This document shows positions 13,099 through 25,480 of a stretch of DNA of 64,000 bases, piece after piece. The notes beneath the pieces were generated by a model, which did not search any database, had not been told where the DNA came from, and saw only the letters and a list, made by a program, of their open reading frames with translations. Source of the stretch: Delphinapterus leucas (lineage: Eukaryota > Chordata > Mammalia > Artiodactyla > Monodontidae); the NCBI RefSeq assembly GCF_002288925.2, contig NW_022098076.1, forward strand, positions 80,146,526-80,210,525, read 5' to 3'. How positions within the stretch are numbered: the stretch's first letter is position 1; each line of letters starts with the position of its first letter. A program made the position numbers and the translations under genes.

Positions 13099-13400
13099 GG
13101 ACATCCCCGGTGGCGCAGTGGTTAAGAATCCACCTGCCAATGCAGGGGACACCGGTTTGAGCCCTGGCCTGGGAAGATCTCACATGCTGCAGACCAGCTA
13201 AGCCTGTGCGCTACAACTACTGAAGCCCAAGCACCTAGAGCCCATGCTCCGCAACAAGAGAAACCACCGAAGTGAGAGGCCTTCGCGCCGCAACAAAGAG
13301 TAGCCCTTGCTCGCCACAACTAGAGAAAGCCCACATGCAGCAACAAAGACCCAACACAGCCAAAAATAAGTAAATAAAAATTTAAGATAATAATAATAAA
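13099..13400 (+). mobile_element. CHR-type SINE, long form
   Basis: Head with GGTGGCGCAGTGGTTAAG, 'acaactactgaagccc' body, 'aacaaagacccaacacagcc' 3' part and an A/T-rich tail with TAATAATAAT. The flanks resemble an imperfect duplication (agactatacaggg / agagtatacaaagg). Confidence 0.9.
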
Positions 13401-13522
13401 ATAGAGTATACAAAGGAAAGCAACATAAAAAATGCAACTGTTACATGGGATATGCATATTCAATCATTCAAAATAATTAGTCATGAATAAACATTGAAAT
13501 AATTATATACTCACTAGAGTAT

Positions 13523-13738
13523 AATTTTTTTTTTTTTTTTTTTTTTTTTGAGTTTCACGGGCCTCACTGCTGTGGCCTCTCCCGTTGCGGAGCGCAGGCT
13601 CCGGACACGCAGGCTCAGCAGCCATGGCTCACAGGCCCAGCCGCTCCGCGGCATGTGGGATCTTCCCAGACCGGGGCACGAACCCGTGTCCCCTGCATCG
13701 GCAGGCGGACTCTCAACCACTGCGCCACCAGGGAAGCC
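13523..13738 (-). mobile_element. CHR-type SINE, short form (left member of a double insertion)
   Basis: Antisense copy with poly-T at 13527-13549 and its head at 13722-13738. It is bounded by CTAGAGTAT at 13514-13522 and 13739-13747. Confidence 0.92.
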
Positions 13739-13747
13739 CTAGAGTAT

Positions 13748-14123
13748 CATTTTATTATTATTTTATTTTTAATAAATTTACTTATTTATTTATTTATTTT
13801 TGGCTGCGTTGGGCCTTCGTTGCTGCACTCAGGCTTTTCTCTAGTTGTGGCAAGCGGGGGCTACTCTTCGTTGTGGTGCGCGGGATCCTCATTGAGGTGG
13901 CTTCTCTTGTTGCAGAGCATGGGCTCTAGGCGTGCAGGCTTCAGTAGTTGTGGTATGTGGGCTCAGTAGTTGTGGCTCACAGGCTCTAGAGCACAGGCTC
14001 AGTAGTTGTGGCGCACGGGATTAGTTGTTCCGCAGCATGTGGGATCTTCCCTGACCAGGGCTTGAACCCATGTCCCCTGCATTGGCAGGCAGATTCTTAA
14101 CCACTGCACCACCAGGGAAGTCC
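13748..14123 (-). mobile_element. CHR-type SINE, long form (right member of a double insertion)
   Basis: Antisense copy with a TTTATT-rich tail at left and its head at right, bounded by CTAGAGTAT at 13739-13747 and 14124-14132. The same 9-mer thus occurs three times. Confidence 0.92.
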
Positions 14124-14445
14124 CTAGAGTATGAATTTTAAATGGTAAAATCATAACTCTTGTTGAAACATAAATGTCAAAGATTTTATTCAACTGATTT
14201 ATTCATGAAGGAACTAGTCAGATATAAAGAACTTAATATTTACAGACAACTTAATAAAGAAATATTACTTAGATTGCTAGGTTATACAAAACTAGTTACT
14301 GACCTACAGGGCAACAAGCTGTTACCTTTGGGGGTCATCATTTCCACTGAACGGGAATTATTTGCATTTCTACCAAAAAAAAAAATCTGTCAGCTGACTT
14401 GTCACTTCACAAGGTCTGAGACCTTTAACAAATAGCAAACAGTGA

Positions 14446-16540
14446 CAGTACCATACTGTCTTGATTACTGTAGCTTTGTAGTATAGTCTGAAGACAGGGA
14501 TCCTGATTTCTCCAGCTCTGTTTTTCTTTCTCAAGATTGCTTTGGCTATTCGGGTTCTTTTGTGTTTCCATACAAATTGTGAAATTGTTTGTTCTAGTTC
14601 TGTGAAAAATGCCATTGGTGGTTTGATAGGGATTGCATTAAATCTATAGATAGCTTTGGGTAGTATAGTCATTTTCACAATGTTGATTCTTCCAATCCAA
14701 GAACATGTTATATCTCTCCATCTGTTTGTTTCATCTTTAATTTCTTTCATCAGTGTCTTATAGTTTTCTGCATGCAGGTCTTCTGTCTCCTTAGGTAGGT
14801 TTGTCCTTAGGTATTTTATTCTTTTTGTTGCAGTGGTAAATGGGAGTGTTTCCTTAATTTCTCTTTCAGATTTTTCATCATTAGTGTATAGGAATGTAAG
14901 AGATTTCTGTGCATTAATTTTGTATCCTGCTACTTTACCAAATTCATTGATTAGTAGTTTTCTGGTAGCATCTTTAGTATTCTCTATGTATAGTATCATG
15001 TCATCTGCCAACAGTGACAGGCACAAAAACAGAAATATAGATCAATGGAACAGGATAGAAAGCCCAGAGATAAACCCATGCACATATAGTCACCTTATCT
15101 TTGATAAAGGAGGCAAGAATATACAATGGAGAAAGGACAGCCTCTTCAATAAGTGGCGCTGGGAAAACTGGACAGCTACATGTAAAAGAATGAAATTAGA
15201 ACACTCCCTAACACCATACACAAAAATAAACTCAAAATGGATAAAGACCTAAATGTAAGGCCAGACACTATAAAACTCTTAGAGGAAAACATATGCAGAA
15301 CAGTCTGTGACATAAATCACAGCAAGATCCTTTTTGACCCACCTCCTAGAGAAATGGAAATAAAAACAGAAATAAACAAATGGGACCTAATGAAACTTAA
15401 AAGCTTTTGCACAGCAAAGGAGACCATAAACAAGATGAAAAGACAACCCTCAGAATGGGAGAAAATATATGCAAATGAAGCAATTGACAAAGGATTAATC
15501 TCCAAAATATACAAGCAGCTCATGCAGCTCAATATCAAAAAAAAAACAACCCAATCCAAAAATGGGCAGAAGACCTAAGTAAACATTTCTCCAAAGAAGA
15601 TATACAGACTGCCAACAAACACATGAAAGAATGCTCAACATCACTAATCATTAGAGAAATATAAATCAGAACTACAATGAGGTGTCCCCCTTACACTGGT
15701 TAGAATGGCCATCATCAAAATGTCTACAAACAATAAATGCTGGAGAGGGTGTGGAGAAAAGGGAACCCTCTTGCACTGTTGGTGGGAATGTATACTGATA
15801 CAGCCACTATGGAGAACAGTATGGAGGTTCCTTAAAAAACTACAAATAGAACTACCATATGACCCAGCAATCCCACTACTGGGCATATACCCTGAGAAGA
15901 CCTTAATTCGGAAAGAGTCACGTACCACAATGTTCACTGCAGCACTATTTACAATAGCCAGGACATGGAAGCACCTAGTGTCCATCAACAGATGAATGGA
16001 TAAAGAAGATGTGGCACATATATACAATGGAATATTATTCAGCCATGAAAAGAAACGAAATTGAGTTATTTGTAGTGAGGTGGATGGACCTAGAGTCTGT
16101 CATACAGAGCGAAGTAAGTCAGAAAGAGAAAAACAAATACCGTATGCTAACACACATATATGGAATGTTAAAAGAAAATGGTTCTGATGAACCTAGGGGC
16201 AGGACAGGAATAAAGACGCAGACATAGAGAATGGACTTGAGGACAAGGGGAAGGGTAAGCTGGGACGAAGTGAGAGAGCAGCATGGACATATATACACTA
16301 CCAGATGTAAAATAGATAGCTAGTGGGAAGCCGCTGCATCGCACAAGGAGATCAGCTCAGTGCTTTGTGACCACCTAGAGGGGTGGGATAGGGAGGGTGG
16401 GATAGGGAGGGTGGGAGGGAGAGGTAGAGGGAGGAGATATGGGGATATATGTATATGTATAGCTGCTTCACTTTATTATAAAGCAGAAACTAACACTACA
16501 CTGTAAAGCAACTGTATTCCAATAAAGATTTTACAAAAAA
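14446..16540 (+). mobile_element. L1 insertion with 5' inversion (twin-priming type)
   Basis: The left part, 14446 to about 15018, is L1 ORF2 in antisense. Its minus strand reads the RT-core text LLADDMILY through [15 protein letters not shown]. From about 15019 the + strand continues in sense with [15 protein letters not shown] and later [18 protein letters not shown] and [19 protein letters not shown]. It then runs through the 3' UTR to CCAATAAAGATT and A8. A 15-bp target duplication with one mismatch flanks it (AATAGCAAACAGTGA at 14431-14445, AATAGCAAGCAGTGA at 16541-16555). ORF2 is truncated and contains stops, so it is inactive. Confidence 0.93.
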
Positions 16541-18429
16541 AATAGCAAGCAGTGAGGTGAACCAAGTATTTTTCCTTCTATTATCCTCCGGTGCTTTGCC
16601 CCCAGAAGAGGTCTTCTACCTTATGTCCAAGTTGTATATAATTTTTCTTATGCTTATAGAAAACCATTTTCTGTTAAAGGTGTCAACATGATTTCTAATG
16701 AAGGTTTAAATAGGCTCACTTTCCAAGTGGGCATTTATTCTAGCACAGCAGAAGGTGAAAGCTGGCATACCTTTTTCTACCTCCTATCTTTACTTCTGAG
16801 CTCCAGCGGGTTTTCACAGTAACTGTAGATTTCCATGCCTCGTGATCCGTAGCCCTGGATTTGTGCTTGGATATCTGAGGTGGCTCAGAGAACAGGCATG
16901 ACAGAGTACCCACTCAGAGAGCTGTAACTATCAGGAGATCCTGCCGTTTACGCTTACACTGCGTGGCAAGGTGAATCTTCCTGCTTTTGATTGGTCCCTG
17001 TGGGCGTTGGTGTGTTTCAATAGGAAATTAATATTTTTGAACTTAGGCATTCACTCTTTCTCCCCTATACATATGCTAATTACATGAGATGTAGGTTTTT
17101 CTCTGTAATCATTTATATTCATATTCATGAACAATGTTGCCTCCCTCTTACCATTTGGCTTCTATTGAATCTCATCTGCATTCTTCTCAGAAATTGAATG
17201 AATTGTGAGCTAGCATGGAAAAGAATCAGTATTCTGAGTGTATTAACTAGGAAACGTTGACCTATAACTAAAAGTTATTTTCTAAAATAATTGTAGGGAG
17301 GGTTTGAGGGTTTGGGTTTTTTTTTTTTTTAAGTCAGTTTTAATGTCAGGGTCTGCTTGCGTTCAGAGCATTCACTGCATCCGCAAAGAAGTGGGTCTTG
17401 GCTTTTACTCTGCTCCTGGCTTCAGCTTGCTCTCTGAAGGCAGCCAAGGGCAGAGAGGGCCCTTCACATTCTCAGCAGGGGACCTGGCAGAGGGGAAGAT
17501 GCCAGAATCATCGAGTTCTCGGCATAAATAGTTCCAAGATCTGAATGCATTCTTTCCGAACAATTGAATGAATGGGTTTGTTCTCCCCTTCTTTCTGGTG
17601 AGCTAACCCTGTGTTGTTTTGGTCTGTTCAGTAGCATTCTTCAGTGAAGATGTTTGGAGATAAGAATGTAAATTTTTCCCTGTAAACTGCATATGGGAAT
17701 GTGATATAGGGTCAGAGTTCACAACAGCTGGGAGTTCTCAGGGTTAGGGCCTGCTGTTGAAATATCTAGAGATGTTTCCCCAAAGGAGGAGTGTTTCTGT
17801 TGGGCTCAGAATAAAAACACTATTTTATGTGTTTATATAGCATTCACTAAAATTTGTTCTGATGTTTGGGATAACTCCATTAGGATTCTTTCCTAAGCAC
17901 TTCAGATTGCCTGTCTTCATTATTATTTTTGGTAAAGAGGTTATAATGAAGCTCGAGCTTTTATCTGTATACTAACTTTTATAACTGAAAACGAGAATAG
18001 GTACAAAAATGAAAGCCATTTAGATCTTTCTGCGTTTTAACTTTAGAAAAGGTTATGTTCGTATAATGATTTTTTTTCCCCAAACAATTTAAAAGGCTTC
18101 ATTTAAACCTTGATGGTAACTTGAATTAAGGGTTTATTATGTTTCAGTGTGATTTGTACGGTAGCACTGGCAACGCATCTTATGTGCTTTTATTTTAAAT
18201 GTTACTTACATCACGGAAGAATGGTATCTTGATTATCATGTAGATTCTGGGGGGCGTTTCATTTTTTTTTTTTTTTTGCATGATGTGAAAATTTATAAGC
18301 ATCAATTACTTCCATGCTTGTCTATTTTGAAACATTCTGATTTTAACATCCTGATTTTTTGCCTTGATTATATTTTATTGTAATAAAGGTGTTGACTAGA
18401 AAATTTAGAAAATATTTGCAAAGCATGGG

Positions 18430-19400
18430 GAAGATAATCATCCTCTGTGATGCCCAAACAGAAAAACCACTATTAATATTTTAGTCTGTTTCCTTCTCCA
18501 TGCATGCAAGTGTGTATTTAGATAGAATTAGGATCATCCTTTATGTAGAGTTTGTCTCCTGCTTGATATTATCTCACTTATGGATACTTCGAAACCACAA
18601 AAAAAAGAGGTTGCAGAAATGTTTCTTTTCAAATGGAAAATGATCCTGCTGTGTTATTAAATAAGAAAGCAATATGTATTTTGAACTCATTTTTGGTGAA
18701 AACGGCATTATACCATGCCTGATTTATGTCTTTCCAGATTCTTCCTTATTACGATGTATGCTCCATTCTTTATGCTCTTTTTGATTATTTGTGTTTTCTG
18801 ATTGTTCAGTGGTGGAGCATGTGTTAGTTACTTTTTGGACTTCATCAGTATAGGTTGAAATAACTCAACAAGAATCATCCCTATCCAAAAACCTTTGTGA
18901 GTAGCTTCTTCTCTGATTATTTTCTTTCTTTCTTTTTCTTGGGGGGGCACTGTGTTGGGTCTTCGTTGCCGCACGCGGGCTTTCTCTAGTTGTGGTGAGC
19001 CAGGGCTGCTCTTCATTGCGGTGCGCGGGCTTCTCATCGCGGTGGCTTCTCTTCTTGCAGAGCACGGGCCCTAGAGCGCGCAGACTTCAGTAGCTGCGGC
19101 ACATTGGCTCAGTAGTTGTGGCTTGCGGGCTCTAGAGTGCAGGCTCAGTAGTTGTGGTGCATGGGCTTAGTTGCTCTGCGGCATGTGGGATCTTCCCGGA
19201 CCAGGGCTCGAACCCGTGTCCCCTGCATTGGCAGGCGGATTCTTAACCAGTGTGCCACCAGCAAGTCCCTCTCTGATTATTTTCTTAGAATAAGTTCCTA
19301 GGAGTGGAATAACTGGGTCTAAGTGCTGAATATTTTGTGTGTGTTGTAGTCTAATTATGTTCTTCTAGGAAAGGAGTTTTAAATGTGTTTTTTGCAAAGT
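18430..19400 (-). mobile_element. Old L1M fragment, antisense, split by a SINE
   Basis: The pieces left of 18910 and right of 19287 join as diverged L1M text ('tgattattttcttagaataag' then 'ctaggagtggaataactggg'). Ends are approximate. Confidence 0.5.
18927..19269 (-). mobile_element. CHR-type SINE, long form
   Basis: Antisense full copy with a perfect 17-bp target duplication, TCTCTGATTATTTTCTT, at 18910-18926 and 19270-19286. The perfect duplication suggests a fairly recent insertion. Confidence 0.94.
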
Positions 19401-19885
19401 AAAGCACACTTATTCTGCCATATTTGCCCTAACTTCTTTTCTTTATCATGCTTTTTGCATCATTATCTTTTACCCATCTTCCATAGCGTTCCTACCTCCT
19501 TATAAACCACACACACTCTTCTCTCTCCACCCCCCCGCCCCCGCCACAAATCCACCTTTTCTGGACAGAATTATCCCAGGGCTGGCTAGTGGCTCCACAC
19601 GTCAGTACTGTGCTCTGTACACTGTCCTCTGCTCCACAGCTCACCTTGGCCATTCCAGAGAACTGTGAACTCTTCCCTCTGGCCCCATGCACTGTGCCAA
19701 ACGCATGTCTGTGCAGTTCCAAAGAAATCACCTCCTCATTTAGAACTTGCTAAAGTGAAAACAGCAGATCCAATCCTGAGATGAAGATTTTGTGAGTTTT
19801 TCATTTCTGTGAATTTAGTAGCTTGAAAAAATTAGTGTAAAGAAGTTGTCCTTGAATTTTCAAGCACTCTGGTCCTTATTTTTTA

Positions 19886-20190
19886 TTTTTATTATTTATT
19901 TTATTTTTGACCGCGTTGGGTCTAAATTGCTGCGCGTGAGCGGGGGCTGCTCTTCGTTGCGGTGCGCGGGCTTCTCATTGCGGTGGCTTCTCTTGTTGCG
20001 GAGCATGGGCTCTAGGCGCGCGGGCTTCAGTGGTTGTGGCTCGTGGGCTCTAGAGCGCAAGCTCAGTAGTTGTGGCGCATGGGCTTAGTTGCTCTGTGGC
20101 ATGAGGGGTCTTCCAGAACCAGGACCCAAACCCGTGTCCCCTGCATTGGCAGGCGGATTCTTAACCACTGCGCCACCAGGGAAGCCCTCA
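19886..20190 (-). mobile_element. CHR-type SINE, long form
   Basis: Antisense copy with its head at the right (cgccaccagggaagccc). The target duplication TCCTTATTTTTTA lies at 19873-19885 and 20191-20203. Confidence 0.92.
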
Positions 20191-20803
20191 TCCTTATTTT
20201 TTAGGAGCTGTTTAGCATGAGTTTATTATTAGAAACATAGAGCCCCAAATTAGAAAGTTCATTAGAAATGGTTCAAGTATTTTTATTACAGAAATACCTA
20301 AATTGTCTTTATTACAATGCCACCTTTTATGGCTAAAAATCCAACTGTGTGGCTAGAAGGAAAAATCTGTACAGCAGCAGCCATGTTGGCCCAAATTACT
20401 TTCGCCTCAAATGCTAGGGCTGTGGACCAAAACTGTCTCATCTCCGGATGCACTGAAGAGGAACAGAATGAGTTTACGATTAATATTCCAACCAGATGCC
20501 CGGGAATTTGGTAACTGCAGTTACAAAGGAAGACAGAGGGAAGGAAGGCACATTTTCTGTGATGTATGGTAACAGTGGGTTTTAAATATTATGGATATTC
20601 AGGGAAGAGAAAGGCATTAAATTCCTGTAGTCTGTGTAACTGGATATCTGCTACCTGTTAGGCACTGTACTAGGAGCTTTGAGGAGTAATGTCCAGTTGC
20701 AAGAGAACTTCCTCTTTGCTGATCAGACTGTCATAATCAACTCAGGAGAAAAGCATGTGAACACGTAACTACAGCGAAGGCAATTTAAGAGAGGGGCTTT
20801 TTG

Positions 20804-21100
20804 GATGGATCTAGAGACTGTCATACAGAGTGAAGTAAGTCAAAGAGAAAAATATCGTATATTAACGCATATATGTGGAACCTAGAAAAATGGTACAGGT
20901 GAACCGGTTTGCAGGGCAGAAATAGAGACACAGATGTAGAGAACAAACGTATGGACAACAAGGGGGGCAAGCAGCGGGAGGGTGTGTGTGTATGATTAAT
21001 TGGGAGACTGGGATTGACATATATACACTAATATGTATAAAATGGATAACTAATAAGAACCTGCTGTATAAAAAAATAAATAAAATTAAAAGAAAAAAAA
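20804..21100 (+). mobile_element. 5'-truncated L1 3' end
   Basis: Starts in the ORF2 tail (gatggatctagagactgtca), continues into the 3' UTR and ends in A-rich AAATAAATAAAATT. It has a 13-bp target duplication, GAGGGGCTTTTTG, at 20791-20803 and 21101-21113. Confidence 0.88.
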
Positions 21101-21449
21101 GAGGGGCTTTTTGAGTGCTGTTAATTAAGTACCTTTACATTCAGTTCAGGTACAGGTTATTTCCAGCTGTGGAGGTACAGGAAGATATTCTGGAAAGGAA
21201 GTAGCTTTTGAGCTGAGCCTTAGATGAGCTGATAAGATCTTGATAGATAGAGATGGTTAAAATGTGCCGTACATAAAAGGAATGTAAAACTCTGATAAAA
21301 TTGTGCAAGGCATGTTTGGGAAAAGCAAGTAGACCTATCTGACTGGCGTGGAATGTTCAAATGGGAAAGGAGTGAGAGAAAACCCTGGAATGGTAAGTTA
21401 ATCAAACCCATCTGAAGCAGGACTCAGTCCGTGGAGAGGTTGGTATTTC

Positions 21450-21620
21450 TCAGAGTCGTTTCTGTTTAGACTCACTACAACAGCATTATGTTGAGGTGTT
21501 AAAATGCAGGCTCCTGGGCCGCACAGCAGATCAGAATCAGAGGGCAGTCCTCTGAAATCTACATCTTAATAATTGTCCTAAGTGATTCCAATGCACACTA
21601 AAACTGGCGAACATTGGTTA
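21450..21620 (+). mobile_element. MER5-like DNA transposon relic
   Basis: Diverged 'aaaatgcaggctcctgggcc', 'agatcagaatcagagg' and 'gtgattccaatgcacactaaa' occur in the order expected for a MER5-type hAT element. Confidence 0.6.
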
Positions 21621-22483
21621 TTGAAACAGCAACTAGGAAGGCGGTCAGTGCATGCTGTGGACAGGAGACTGGCCGGCAGGCAGGGAAATGAAGGTCTGGG
21701 TGGGGGAGTGGGCATTCAGAGGTGACGGCAGGAGCTTGTGAATGAAGGAGGGCGGGTCTGTGACTGCTGGTCAGAGGTGGTGAGAGGAAGTCATTAGGAC
21801 TCTGAGCTTCTGCAGCCAGGGAGCCTGGGGGTGGGGGGGTGTCCATCAACAGAAATATGTATAAGTAATGAATTTCTCTGAGCCCTACAGGATCACTCTG
21901 AACCTCTAGTCCTCTGCAAAACTGTGTTTAACCCCTACAGAAATGGGGGCGTTAAACACAGTTCAACCCTAACAGAAATGCCCACATGAAAAATGTCTTG
22001 ACTTTGCAAAAGGAGTCTCACATCTGCTCAGGAACCAGTCCGAGTCCCTAGCACCACGGTTGGCCTGTCGGATACCATGATGTGAAGATAACATTGCTGG
22101 GTCCCTTGCTCTCTGCCCAAGCTGTGACCTCGAGCAACTTGGTCTTGCCCACTGCTCTCCAGGCCCAGCAGCCTTCTGGTGGTGTCCCAGCAGCCAGTCT
22201 AGGATATGCCGTTGTTTCTCTGAGTTCTGCCGTCCCTGCCCCATCGGCATCCTTCCCTGCTGCTCTGCGTGTCACCAGTGACTCTTCGGCTGCTTCACCA
22301 GGCAAAGCAGATCTGTGCCCATGACTCTAATTCAAGGGCCACAGTGGATGATACAGATGCTCTACCTTTGTCATGGTGTAATAAAGTGCCCACATGGGGC
22401 ACTGTGGCCTGGAGGTATGAGGCAGAATGGGTTCCTCCCTTTGGAGAGCCCTCTGCCAGAAGGGTCTCCAGGCAGCATTCTTT

Positions 22484-22674
22484 TTTTTTTTTTTTTTTGC
22501 GGTACGCGGGCCTCTCACTGTTGTGGCCTCTCCCGTTGTGGAGCACAGGCTCAGCGGCCGTGGCTCACGGGCCCAGCCACTCCGCGGCATGTGGGATCTT
22601 CCCGGACCGGGGCACGAACCCGTGTCCCCTGCATCGGCAGGCGGACTCTCAACCACTGCGCCACCAGGGAAGCC
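22484..22674 (-). mobile_element. CHR-type SINE, short form
   Basis: Antisense copy with poly-T at left. A perfect 16-bp target duplication, CCAGGCAGCATTCTTT, lies at 22468-22483 and 22675-22690. An internal ~8-bp stretch of the body (gcgtccgg-type) is missing relative to other copies. Confidence 0.94.
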
Positions 22675-23132
22675 CCAGGCAGCATTCTTTAGCTCTGTGT
22701 TTTGCAGATGGAGGCAACATGACTCTTCCATCCTCTCTGACTTCCTCAGGGCTCAGACTCGAGTTCAGTGGGGCTGCCAGGAGACACTCGGAGTGGCAGA
22801 ACCTCGTCTCCCCACTGAGAAAGTAGAGGCTTGTGTGGGGTATCGAGTTCATTGTGCCTGGCCCTGCTCCTCCCCTCACACTGTGTTTTCCTTTAAAACT
22901 CACAGAAAGACGTCCTCAGTCCTCAGCAGGTGATGCTTTGGCAGGACAGTCGCCTTCCCCCATCACCATGTATGCCCAGCACCCGTGGAGGACACCAGTA
23001 GACTCACCTCAGATCCCCACTTCATGTGGGGAATTGAAAGGCGGAACCTGTTTGGAAGAGGAGAGACCGAATTATTTTCACTTAATTTTTTAGAGTAGGC
23101 AGTACATTTATATGATATAAAATTCAAAAAGG

Positions 23133-23252
23133 GGAATCCCCTGGTGGTCCAGTGGTTAGGACTCCATGCTTCCACTGTAGGGGGCCCGGGTTTGATCCCC
23201 GGTCAGGGGACTAAGATCCTGCAAGCCGCGTGGCGTGGCCAGAAAAAAAAAG
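23133..23252 (+). mobile_element. Very short tRNA-derived SINE (CHRL-like)
   Basis: ~115-bp element: 'aatcccctggtggtccagtg' head, 'gggtttgatccccggtcagg' box B region, 'aagatcctgcaagccgcgtg' end and A-tail. Flanks AAATTCAAAAAGG and AGATTCAAAAGGT are consistent with a target duplication. Confidence 0.85.
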
Positions 23253-23399
23253 ATTCAAAAGGTACACAAGGGTATCCTGTGAAAAGCCTCCTTGCTGGCT
23301 CCATCCCCTGCCATTCAAGTGAACCTGTTTGTGTATCGTGTAAAAATGTATCCATGTATTCTACCACCGTTGTAAAAATGGAAAATGGTAGCATACTGT

Positions 23400-24620
23400 A
23401 CATACTGTTCGGTACCATGCGTTTTAAACTTGCACATCAGAGCTTCCTCATCCTTTTTACAGCTGCAGAGTATTCCATTGTATGAATAGACCACGCTTAG
23501 ATTTAACTGGCCCTTCTAGGTAGAGCTTAGCATTTTTCCAGGGTCCTGCTATTACAAACAATACTACAACGGACAGCTTGTAAATACTTCCTTACAGACA
23601 CAGGCAGGTGTATCTCCATGGTCAAGACCTAGAGTGAGATTGTTGGTCAGAGGTTATATGAATGTGTAATTTTTAAAAATATTGCCAGGTTCCTCCCCAG
23701 AAGGGTTGTGCCATTTTTTATTCATATGATTGAGAGACAAGAGTCCCTTTGCCCCCAACTACTGTTTCATCAACAGAATACTGTCGAACTTTTGGATTTT
23801 GTTAATGCTGATAGGTGAGGGGTACATTCTCAGTGGTTTGTGGGGCAGGGGAGGGAGGGCGGGGTCACATTGGAACCTCTGGGTTTCCAGAGCAGTGGTT
23901 CACAAACAGCACGCACAACACTGTTATTTAGAGAAAACAAGAGAGGCCACCAGCTTTTTTATTTTTGTTTAAAATGTCATTTTTTATTTTATTTTTTTAA
24001 ATGAACAAACAGTGAAATTGATTTTGCCTTGGGTGTATAGTTCTCTGGATTTTAACGCTGGGTTAGATCTGAGTAACCACCACCGCAACAACAGAATGGC
24101 TCCATCACCCCAAAAAAGTCCCCCATGTTCTCCCTTTGTAGTCACACCCTCCCTCTGCCCCTAGACCCTGGCAACCACTGATCTGTTCCCCATCCCTGTA
24201 GTTCTGTCTTTTAGAGAATGTCATATAAATAGAACCACACAGCATGTAACCCTTGGAGACTGGCTTTTTCCATTCAGCATAATTTCCTGGAGATTTCATC
24301 AAAGCTGTTGCCTCCATTAGTAGTTTGTTGTTTTTTATTGCCGAGAAGTATTCCATTGTATGAAAGTAGCACAGTTTATTTACCCCTTGAATGACGTTGG
24401 GTTTCTTTTTTCCAGTTCTGGGTGATTATTAATAGAACTGCTGTAAACATTTGTGTACTGATTTTTGTGTGAATGTAAATTTTAATTTCTCTTCAGCATA
24501 GCTTAATTTCTACTTCTTCTTATGAGTAAATTTAGGTATATTTTATATGTTTAAGAAGCATTCGTATTTCTTTTCCTATAAAGTGCTCATTTCCTTTACT
24601 CATTTTGGTGACTTTTATCT
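23400..24620 (-). mobile_element. Old L1M 3' portions, antisense
   Basis: Two or more diverged pieces show antisense L1M 3' text: 'agagtattccattgtatgaa' near 23466, 'ccatcccctgtag'-like text and 'agtattccattgtatgaaag' near 24348. The region is a patchwork and ends are approximate. Confidence 0.6.
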
Positions 24621-24844
24621 TAGACAAGTTGGTTTGGGGGGGCTGACAGGACGTCTGAATGAAAATGTCTAGCTTTCAGTCTAAAGAGGCAGGACTAAAG
24701 TTTGAGAGAGACACCTGGAGACATAGTTGTTTTTTTTTCTTTTGTGCTTTGCTTTTTTATTGTTGCATAGTATTCCACTCAATGACTATACAATAGCTTA
24801 TTTGACCAGTTTTTTGAAATTAAAATTTTTATTGGAGCATCTAA

Positions 24845-25073
24845 ACATGGGCATTTCCACAGACTGTGTCTTCAGGCTCTGCATGTTTTTCTCTGTTGCA
24901 AAGTTTGTGTAGGTCCATGGCCTCATCTCTCCATTCTCTACCAGCGTGACACTCAAATCCATGTCTCCAATGTTGTACAGCAGAAACTAACACAACATAG
25001 AAACTACGCAAACTATTCAACAGAGAAAAACAGGCAGAGCCTGAAGACAGAATCTGTGAAAATGCCTGTTTAG
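24845..25073. repeat. Inverted repeat with ~70-nt arms
   Basis: The left arm, about 24845-24914, is near-complementary to the right arm, about 25001-25073. By hand alignment I count roughly 8 mismatches and a 2-nt gap over about 72 nt, with a core AACAGAGAAAAACA and GCAGAGCCTGAAGACA matched exactly. The loop is about 90 nt and contains a short L1 3'-like piece (ttgtacagcagaaactaac). The origin is not recognised. Confidence 0.8.
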
Positions 25074-25189
25074 GATCTATTAGGATCTAAAGGAGGAAAC
25101 CAAGAAAGAGACTTCTTAGAGGTCAGAGAAGAGCCAAGATGGTGCAGGGTAATATTAATAAAAGCTGAATATTAAAGGTCTGCTAAGTG

Positions 25190-25480
25190 AAGGGTGTCAG
25201 TCCACAGGGCCCAGTGTTCAGAAAGAGAAAGAACATCTCTTTCCAGGAGTTCCAAGCAAAACCCCCACAATTTTGTCTGATTGGACTGGTGTAGGTCACA
25301 TGACCACCCCTGCACCAATCACGGTGACCAGGAGATACAGTGCACTGATTGGCCTACCTAGGTCATGTGCTCCAACTCCATAATTTTCCAGAACTTCATG
25401 GATCCCCAAGGGGAGGTATGAGGCTATTGGGTCAAAGACAGATGCTGAAGAAACAACCAGCAAATGTCTAGTAAGTGGCC
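25190..25480 (+). repeat. Diverged interspersed-repeat-like block with internal ~67-bp duplication
   Basis: CTGATTGG (25277 and 25345) and TAGGTCACATG/TAGGTCATGTG (25292 and 25359) recur with 67-68 bp spacing, with a CCAATC between. The layout recalls a common old mammalian repeat, but I cannot name the family. Confidence 0.45.

Noticed and set aside
14370..15026. 218-codon reverse-transcriptase-like ORF as a host gene
   Set aside because: It is the inverted part of an L1 insertion framed by target duplications.
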